From Cervus elaphus (taxonomy: Eukaryota > Chordata > Mammalia > Artiodactyla > Cervidae), in the NCBI RefSeq assembly GCF_910594005.1, contig NC_057835.1:51918001-51982000 (forward strand): a DNA stretch of 64,000 nt, in the 5' to 3' direction. This document shows, in pieces, positions 57,085-64,000 of this stretch (position 1 is the first letter of the stretch; every line of letters begins with the position of its first letter). Below the pieces are notes generated by a model, which was given only the letters and a program-made list of their open reading frames with translations, did no database searches and had not been told where the DNA came from. Position numbers and translations under genes: made by a program.

Positions 57085-58795
57085 TGAAAGCTGAGAGAGG
57101 CTGAAAACGAGGCTTCTGGCACCAGTTAGCCAAGTTGAGAAGGCAAAGGAAAGGTTCTTAAAGAAAATTCAAAGTGGAATTTCAGTCAACACACAAATGA
57201 TAGGAAATTTAACAGCTGCTATGGAGAAAGTTTTTTGTGGTCTGAATATAAGCAAACCAACCACAGTTTTGCCTTAAGCCAAAAACCTTAGTCTTAGAGG
57301 GTTACTTAGAGTAATAAGAAGGCTGAGAGAGGTGAAGAAGATGCAGAAGAAACCTCTGTGGCTAGTAGAGTTTGATTCATGAGGTTTAAGGATAGAAATA
57401 GTCTCTGTAACATAAAAGTGCAAGGTGAAACAGCAGGTGTTGATGTAGAAGCTGTAGTAAGTTATCCAGAAGATATAACTGAGATGATTAATGAAGGTGG
57501 CTACACTAAACAACACATTTTCAATGTATATGAAGAAGCTGGTGGTGGGGGGGGCGGGGTTTAGTCGCTAAGTCGTCGTGTCTGACTTTTTCCGACCCCC
57601 TAGACTGTAGCCAGCTAGGCTCCTCTGTCCATCGGATTTCCCAGGCAAGAACACTGGAGTGGGTTGCCATTTCCTCCTCCAATGGAGCAGCTGTATGTTG
57701 GGAAAAGATGCCATTTAAGACTTTCATAGCCTGAATGCTTGGCTTCAAAGCTTCAAAGGACAGGCTGACTCATGTTAGGAAGAGACGCAGCTGGTTACTT
57801 AAAGTTGAAGCCAATGCTCATTTACCATTCCCCAAATCCTAGGACCCTTAAGGATTATGCTTAATCTGCTCTGCACTATAAATGGAACAACAAGGCCTGG
57901 AGGACAACACATCTGTTTACAATTTGGTTTCCTGAATGTTTTAAATCCATTGTTGAAAACTACTGTTCAAAAAATAAATAAATGATTGCTTTCAAAATAT
58001 TGCTGCTCACTGACGATGCAACTGGTCACCAAACATCTCTGATGGAGATGAATAATTAAGGAATTTAATGTGTTTTAATGCTTGCTAACATAACATCCAT
58101 TCTGCAACTATTAATAGATCCAAGAGTTATTTTTATTTTAAAGCCTCAGTATTTAAGAAATATATTTTGTAAGGCTGTAGCTATCATAGAGAGTGAATCC
58201 TCTGTTGGATCTAGGCAAACTAAACAGAAAACTTCTGGAAAGGATTCACCATTCTAAATGTCATTAAGAACTTTTGTGATTGATTGGAAGAGGTCAGAAT
58301 ACAAACATTAACAGAAATTTGGAAGAAGTTAATCTGAACCCTCATAGGTGACTTTGAGGGGTTCAAGACTTGAGTGGAGGAAATCACTACAGATGTGGTG
58401 GAAATAGCAAGAGAACTTGAATTAGAAGCAAAGTCTAAGATGAGACTGAATTGTGGCAATTTCATGATAAAACTAAATGGATGAAGAGTTGCTTCTTATG
58501 GATGAGCAAAGAAAGTTGTTTCTTGAAATAAAATCCACTGGTAATGATGCTGTAAAGACTGGTAGAGTGACAACACAGGATTGAATATGTCATCAACTTA
58601 GTTGATAAAGCAGTGGCAGGGTTTGAGAGAATTAACTCTAATTTTGAAAAGAAGTTCTACCATGAATAAAAAGCTATCAAACAGTATTGCCTGCTCCAGA
58701 GATATCATTCTTGAACGGAAGAGTCAATCAATGTGGCAAAATGTATTGCTGTATATTTTAAGAAATTGTCACACCTTCCTTTTGGAAACTGGAGT
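57085..58795 (+). mobile_element. Tigger1-type DNA transposon (TcMar/pogo), transposase fossil
   Basis: Matches the Tigger1 coding region in sense over about 1.7 kb. Landmarks: gaaggtggctacactaaaca, ggcttcaaagcttcaaagga, caggctgactcatgttagga, ttgaagccaatgctcattta, ataaatggaacaacaaggcc, ttgctgctcactgacgatgc, gtggaaatagcaagagaact, ttgcttcttatggatgagca, atgctatcaaacag-like 58672 region and ttaagaaattgtcaca. The DDE-superfamily segment around 58000-58040 reads LLTDDATGH, where the family has an Asp in the same context. Stops and indels kill the frame. Terminal inverted repeats are not seen. A Bov-A SINE is nested at 57553-57688. Confidence 0.9.
57553..57688 (-). mobile_element. Bov-A SINE monomer, antisense
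   Basis: Landmarks ggtttagtcgctaagtcgtc, gactgtagccagctaggctc, ccatcggatttcccaggcaa and ttgccatttcctcctcc. A G-rich tract (57542-57561) lies at its left edge. Confidence 0.92.
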
Positions 58796-58799
58796 GTCA

Positions 58800-61240
58800 T
58801 CTTCCATTTCTTCACTTTATGTTTGTCTTTAGAACTGAATTGTATCTCCTGAAAGCATGATATAGTTGGATCTTGGTTTTTAATCCACACAAGTACTGTG
58901 TCTTTTGATTGATGAATGGATGATTTGATCAATTCAGCCCATTTATTTTTAGGGTAATTATTGAAAGATGAGGACTTAGTACTGCCTTTTTATCTTTGTT
59001 TTCTTATTTCTTTATATCCATTGTTTCTCTTTCATTGTTTTCTGTCTCATTTGATTCAGTGATTGTCTATGACCTTTGTCTCAGTTTCTTTTATTTTTGC
59101 CTTTCATGTTTCTGTTTTGATATTACCCTGAGGTTTGTATAAAAAATTCCATAGATAAAGTATCCCCTTTTCCACTGATAGCATCTTAACTTACTTATAT
59201 GAGTTCCATTTTTTTCTTTCCCCCTTTTATTTCTTCATCATCTTAAATTATTCCTTTTTATGTTGTGAGTTTGTTACCAAACTGAAATAGCTGTCATTAT
59301 TTTTCTATTTTTTTCTACCTTTAATCATTATGCTTTAATAAATGTTTAAGAACCTGTTCTGACCAAGAGTTGAAATTTTCCGGTTCTATCTATTTTTATC
59401 TTGCTTAGGGTTTTGTGTAATTTTGCTGATTTGTCTATGGTAGAAGAACACCTCTCAGCAGGTTCAGTGTTGATGAACTCTCTCAGCTTTTGTTTGGGGA
59501 AGTCTTTATTTCTCCTTCATATCTGAATGACAACTTTTCTGGATACAGTATTCTTGGATGAGTTTTTATCTTTCAGTATTTTGAGAACATCATTCCACTT
59601 CTTCCTGGCCCATAGGGTTTCTGCAGAAAATCTGCTAATAGATTATTGGGGGTTCCTTTGTAGATTATCATCCTTTTTTCCTCTGGAGGCCATTACAGTT
59701 CTTTCTCTGTCATTGACTCTTGGCAATCTTAATATTATGCATCATGGAGAAAATTTTTTTGTGGTGAGGTAGTTAGGTGGTCTCCTAGCTTCATGGACTT
59801 GTATATCCAGTTCCTTTCCCAGGTTTGGGAATTTCTCAGCTATAATTCTTTAGTCTCTCTGTTCGCTTCCCCTCTCTTCTTTCTCTATGATACCCATTAC
59901 CCTAATGATGTCCTTCTTGAGTAAGAAAGTTCTCATAGAATTTCCTCATTTTTAAAACATGTCTCTCTTCTATTTATTTCATTTCTAGATTTCTATCTTT
60001 GAGCTTGCTAAGTCTGTCTTCCATGTGGTCTGCTATATTTCTGACACTTTCTTATGCATTCTTCGTCTTTTCAGTAAACAAGTCAGTAGACTCAGTAAAA
60101 ATTCTTCAGCTCCAGAATTTCAGTTAGATTCTTTTAGAGAATTTCCATCTCTTTGGCAAAATATTCCTTCTATTCATTAAACTGCCTTTCTGAGTTTTCT
60201 TGTATCTCACTGAGGCTTTTCATGAGAGCTATTTTGAATCCTTTATTTGTTAGGTCACAAAACTCCATGACTTTACATTTGCTTTCTGGACTGTCCTTTT
60301 CTTCTTGTGGTATAGTGCAGCTGTCCTTCTTCACTATGTTTTATCAATGATTCCTCTGCTGGCACATTTGAAGTTAAATGACAGGTTAGAGTCCTTTCTT
60401 TTGTTCTCTGGTAGGTGGCACTATAGCACAAGTTTTTAGATTCTCTTACATGAACTGCCTCTGGTTCTATTTGAGAGATGGCACTTTCCAGTCTCCATGC
60501 CTTTCTAAGGGATAGAATTCTGTGCTTTCCCTGTCAATTCTTGTGCCTCCAGGGTCACTGCTGCCTTGCTTCTGCCAGTGCTGCAGTTATCACTGGGATT
60601 GAGGGCTCTTCCCTCGTGTTTGGTATCCCCTAAGTCCTAAGACTCCACTTCTGTCTGGGGAGGGTCTTGGTGGGGAGGTGTGGAACTGGGGTCTGTTGTG
60701 AAGGTGCCTCTGTCTTGTATGGTTTTGTAGGGTTCATGCAGTCAACCGCCACAGATGGAGAACTTGAGCCAGGATGATGGGTGCATGGGGTTCCACACCC
60801 ACGGCCACGGCTGCCCAGCTGCCTGTGGCCACAAGGACCATTGCTCAAGAGACTGGAGTTGAGTGTACTGCCTCCCCTGTTGCTGCTGGGTTCTAAGTTG
60901 CTGGCTTAGTTGCTACTGTCAGAGGGCCAGGATTGCAGTCACAGACCCCATGGCTCCCTAGGTTCTTTCTCCTCTGTGTCTCCTAGTCTGCTCACCTTCA
61001 GAGGTAACAGATGCATGGAATTCTCCAGCATCCTGTTGTGTTGGGCAGAGGAACCTTTGTTCAGTTGTGGATGTTTTACTGGTTGTAGATTAAAGAGGAT
61101 AGAGAAAGGTAGTTTTTCACTCTGCCGTATTGCTGCCATCAGCCCAAATATAACTTTCATATGCATTAGGAAATCAAAATATTTGTATGATTAGCTTGAT
61201 TGCTATATTGGTGTTAGTGCGATGGTCTGGGACCAAACCC
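58800..61240 (-). mobile_element. Ancient L1M 5' region (5' UTR/ORF1 side), antisense
   Basis: Landmarks of antisense old-L1 5' sequence: tgatatagttggatcttggt, taattattgaaagatgagga, tggatacagtattcttggat, cattccacttcttcctggcc, agggtttctgcagaaaatct, gggaatttctcagctataat, cccattaccctaatgatgtc and ctcactgaggcttttcatga. Diverged, with no long frame. It begins where the Tigger1 fossil ends. The right part, after about 60500, is less certain. Confidence 0.72.
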
Positions 61241-61284
61241 ATAGTATTTCTCAGGTATTCCTGTATATATGTTTCAAAAATGCT

Positions 61285-61455
61285 AAGAGACTAGATCTTA
61301 ATAAGTTAAGATACATAACAAAAATAAGTAATTGTGTGATGTGATAAAAGTGTTAGCTAAAGTTGTAATGACAATCACATGTGGTATAAATGTATCAAAT
61401 CAACATGTTTTTCATTTTAAACTTCCCCAATGATATATGTTAATAAAGGCAAAAA
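61285..61455 (+). mobile_element. L1MA-like 3' end, sense
   Basis: Landmarks gatgtgataaaagtgttagc, tgtatcaaatcaacatgttt and aatgatatatgttaataaag match the sense 3' UTR of old L1. Short and diverged. Confidence 0.6.
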
Positions 61456-61695
61456 TTCAGAAATAGTAGAAGTAAAGCCACTTGATTACTAAAGAGTAAT
61501 TGTAAGAGTCTACTCTGCACATTAAAAACATTTGCAAACTGGGAGCTCTCAAACTGACAGTGGAATGGTGCTCAGAGGAATATTGTTTATAAGATGGTTT
61601 TATACAGTGAGACACTGAGGCTGTTTATAATTTAAAGTGATGGCTTATAACATTAGAGTTGTCCCTAGTTACAGAGGATTGGTAAAAAGTGGGTT

Positions 61696-62276
61696 TCTTG
61701 TTGTTGTTGTTCAGTTGCTAAGTTGTGTCCCACTCTTTGCAACCTCAGAGCCTCCAGCACAGCAGGCTCCCCTGTCCTTCACTATCTCCCAGAGTTTGCT
61801 AAGATTTATGTCCATTGAGTTGGTATTGCTATCTAATCATCTCATCCTCTGCTGCACCCTTCTCCTTTTGCCTTCCATCTTTCTCAGCATCAGGGTCTTC
61901 TAAGGGAATCAGGTCTTCATGTCAGGTGGCCAAAGTATTGGAGATTCAGCTTCAGCTTCATCATCAGTCCTTCCAATGAATATTCGGGGTTGATACACTT
62001 TAGGATAGACTGGTTTGATCTTCTTGCTGTCCAACGGGCTCTCAAGAGTCTTCTCCAGCATAATTTAAAACATCAGTTCTTCAGAACTGAGCCTTCTTTT
62101 TGGTCCTACCTTCACATCTGTACACTACTACTGGAAAAACCATAGCTTTGACTATTCAGACCTTTGTCAGCAAGGTGATGTCTCTGCTTCTTAATATGCT
62201 GTCCAGTTTTGTCATGGTTTTCCATCCAAGGAGCAAGCATCTTTTAATTTCATGGCTGCAGTCACAGTCGGAAGTA
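61696..62276 (-). mobile_element. BovB 3' end, antisense
   Basis: Plus strand starts with the BovB terminus (gttgttgttcagttgctaag) and runs to tggctgcagtcacagtcgga. A 5'-truncated, moderately diverged copy. The ends of the coding region are present but frameshifted. Confidence 0.94.
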
Positions 62277-62690
62277 ATTTATATCAATTTTGGGGAACAG
62301 TTTATATTTTGTTTATTATTTTCAGAGGTATTTATAAGAAGCAGCCTAAGTTGAGTTTCATTTGTTCTGCAAAAAATCTAAAATAAGTTTCAGTTGTATG
62401 GCTTAATTGGTTTTATCTGCTCAGGGAATGTACAAGACCAGTTACCATTTTATATTTGATTTTAAGAATTACATCTCAATTTTTCTTTTTTTTAAGGTGG
62501 GATCTCCAAGTCTTTGACTTTTCTGGAATTTCCCTTCTTCTTTATATCTACTAAATGTATATACTGTGTATTAATTTACTTTTATTATGGGAAAGTCACT
62601 GTGCTCTCCCAATTGCAGGGCTGAATTCTAGACGTGCTTAGAAGCTCAGTCTATATTTTCTTTAATAGTGGCAAATATATTTAAAACAAG
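62277..62690. other. Unassigned sequence
   Basis: No gene or repeat recognised. Confidence 0.5.
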
Positions 62691-62785
62691 ATATATATAT
62701 ATATATATATATGCATATAGTATGTATAGGTATAGTGTATATAGAGGTGCATAGTATATATATATAGTATATAGAGGCATTTAGT
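62691..62785. repeat. TA-rich simple repeat
   Basis: A (TA)n core at about 62692-62712, followed by imperfect tatag units. Confidence 0.9.
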
Positions 62786-62786
62786 A

Positions 62787-62952
62787 TGGAGTATAGAGGA
62801 CAACAGAGGATACAATGGCTGGATGGCATCACTGATGCAATGGACATGAATTTGGGCAAACTCTGAGAGATGGTAAGGGACAGTGAAACCTGGTGTGCTG
62901 CAGTCAATGGAGTCGCAAAGAGTCAGACATGACTAGGCAACTGAACAACAAC
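62787..62952 (+). mobile_element. BovB 3' terminal fragment, sense
   Basis: Only the last ~165 bp of BovB (aggacaacagaggatacaat to gactaggcaactgaacaaca). Its 5' edge meets the TA repeat. Confidence 0.92.
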
Positions 62953-62979
62953 ATATTATAGTATATGCATACATGTCAG

Positions 62980-63287
62980 TTCAGTTCAGTTCAGTTGCTC
63001 AGTCATGTCCGACTCTTTGCGACCCCATGAATCGCAGCACGCCAGGCCTCCCTGTCCATCACCAACTCCCGGAGTTGACTCAAACTCATGCCCATTGAGT
63101 CGGTGATGCCATCCAACCATCTCATCCTCTGTCGTCCCCTTCTCCTCCTGCCCCCAATCCCTCCCAGCATCAGGATCTTTTCCAATGAGTCATCTCTTCG
63201 CATGAGGTGGCCAAAGTATTAGAGTTTCAGCTTCAGCATCAGTCCTTCCAATGAATACCCAGGACTTATCTCCTTCAGGATGGACTG
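62980..63287 (-). mobile_element. BovB 3' end / ART2A-type element, antisense
   Basis: Starts with the terminal ttcagttcagttcagttgct repeat and ends at tccttcaggatggactg. A perfect 13-bp duplication, gcatacatgtcag, flanks it (62967-62979 and 63288-63300). Little diverged, so one of the youngest insertions here. The frame 63003-63203 (minus) is the C-terminal BovB piece (RRRRGRQRMRWLDGITDSM). Confidence 0.96.
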
Positions 63288-63300
63288 GCATACATGTCAG

Positions 63301-64000
63301 AGTATACATATAATAACATATACTATCTGATTTTCATTTTTCAATGTCGCTCCTGATTTTATCTTCATATATCTTTAACCCTTAAATGATCTCCAAGTCT
63401 TATTCGTCTGACTTGTCTTTCTTGCCATCATGTCTTCTCTCCCCATCTACTCTTCAGAAATCCTCCCCTAATCCCTGACAGCCAGATAGATTGTCCCATC
63501 CCATCCCATTGTTACCAAAGTGAAGAATATTTTGTTAGTTCTGAATCTCACTGTTGCTTTTTGTTTTACTGAAGCTACTATTCCAGTGTCCCCAATAAAA
63601 TAGATATATCCACTACTTAGTAATCCCTCATGAATACTTTTCCTTTGCTAGGTTTGGAATTACCCTTGAGATTTGAGCAAAGTTAGCCACAGTGACAAGA
63701 AAACTAAAAAGTTTTTTATTAGCTCCTTTTACACAGCAGCTATTCCTGTCAGTACTTGTTCTGCTGTTGCATGTCACTGCCCTCCTGTGATTTGCACATC
63801 TCTCTTGTACTCTGTATTTCTCTCTCTGGAGAAGTGGTCTGTAACTTTAATGATGGGATGGTCCAATTTTTACCACCATATAGCTTGTTAGGTGGGTTCT
63901 TGTTCTCTTCCACCATGTACATGGATGACCTTTTTATTACATTCCAGTGTCTTCCTTGAATTTTTCTTTCTCACAGATTTTGTCCTACCAAGAACATCAC
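63301..64000. other. Unassigned sequence
   Basis: No gene or repeat recognised up to the end of the window. A 72-codon frame (63673-63891) has no visible domain. Confidence 0.5.

Noticed and set aside
57542..57561. G-rich tract as a G-quadruplex regulatory element
   Set aside because: A short run at the edge of a SINE insertion, without four well-formed G-tracts at useful spacing and with no promoter nearby.
58800..61455. A fourth 5'-inverted L1 (antisense 5' region followed by sense 3' end)
   Set aside because: The two parts are separated by most of ORF1 and ORF2 in L1, and the junction is not abutting. Two unrelated fragments are more likely.
3643..63287. tRNA-like heads of the Bov-tA SINEs as tRNA genes
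   Set aside because: Each head runs straight into a Bov-A body and is flanked by target duplications, and none folds as a complete isolated tRNA. They are SINE parts.

Overview
The window is nuclear DNA of a ruminant, almost certainly a bovid. It carries many copies of the ruminant BovB (RTE-type) LINE, tRNA-headed Bov-tA/Bov-A SINEs built on the BovB 3' end, an artiodactyl L1 3' UTR (L1_BT type) and LTRs of the kind found in bovine genomes. These families do not separate cattle from sheep, goat, buffalo or other bovids. Mammal-wide fossils (MIR, L2, MER5A, MaLR/MLT1 LTRs, Tigger1, old L1M) lie beneath the ruminant layers. I recognise no host protein-coding exon, tRNA, rRNA, CRISPR array or other structured RNA gene. 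The open frames are pieces of retrotransposon ORFs or chance frames in AT-rich DNA. This reads as gene-desert, intron or intergenic sequence.

Layout: 1-1349 is the 3' part of a BovB with a long reverse-transcriptase frame. 1350-15125 is mostly unassigned AT-rich DNA with scattered SINEs, a MIR, an L2 and a perfect 45-bp tandem duplication at a SINE edge. 15296-17390 is an L1 with a 5' inversion, holding a younger L1_BT insertion that itself has an odd inverted 5' end. 18000-24050 holds MIR, an L1 3' end, two antisense MaLR LTRs, L2 and MER5A, several cut by SINEs. 24905-27322 is a long BovB. 30180-33870 is a head-to-head pair of BovBs; one carries a second BovB inside it with a clear target duplication, the other carries a SINE. 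34157-34675 is a likely solo ERV LTR. 35979-38345 is a second 5'-inverted L1, cut by another solo LTR and two SINEs. 39240-44790 is a third, much older 5'-inverted L1 with several SINEs.

45505-46227 and 47398-47516 are BovB pieces that lack the BovB 3' end and share the same 5' breakpoint. 47225-49180 is antisense L1. 49738-50046 is a sense MaLR LTR. 52196-54922 is a plus-strand 3' L1. 57085-58795 is a Tigger1 transposase fossil. 58800-61240 is an antisense L1M 5' region. 61696-63287 holds three more BovB 3' ends.

Nothing here forms a working gene system. The value is in the nesting record: short target-site duplications visible around many elements let the insertion order be read directly, and three separate L1 copies have the structure expected of twin priming. 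I found no convincing previously undescribed system. The most unusual single structure is the L1_BT insertion at 15445-15791, whose 5' end is an inverted, internally deleted near-copy of sequence about 35 bp beyond its own target site.
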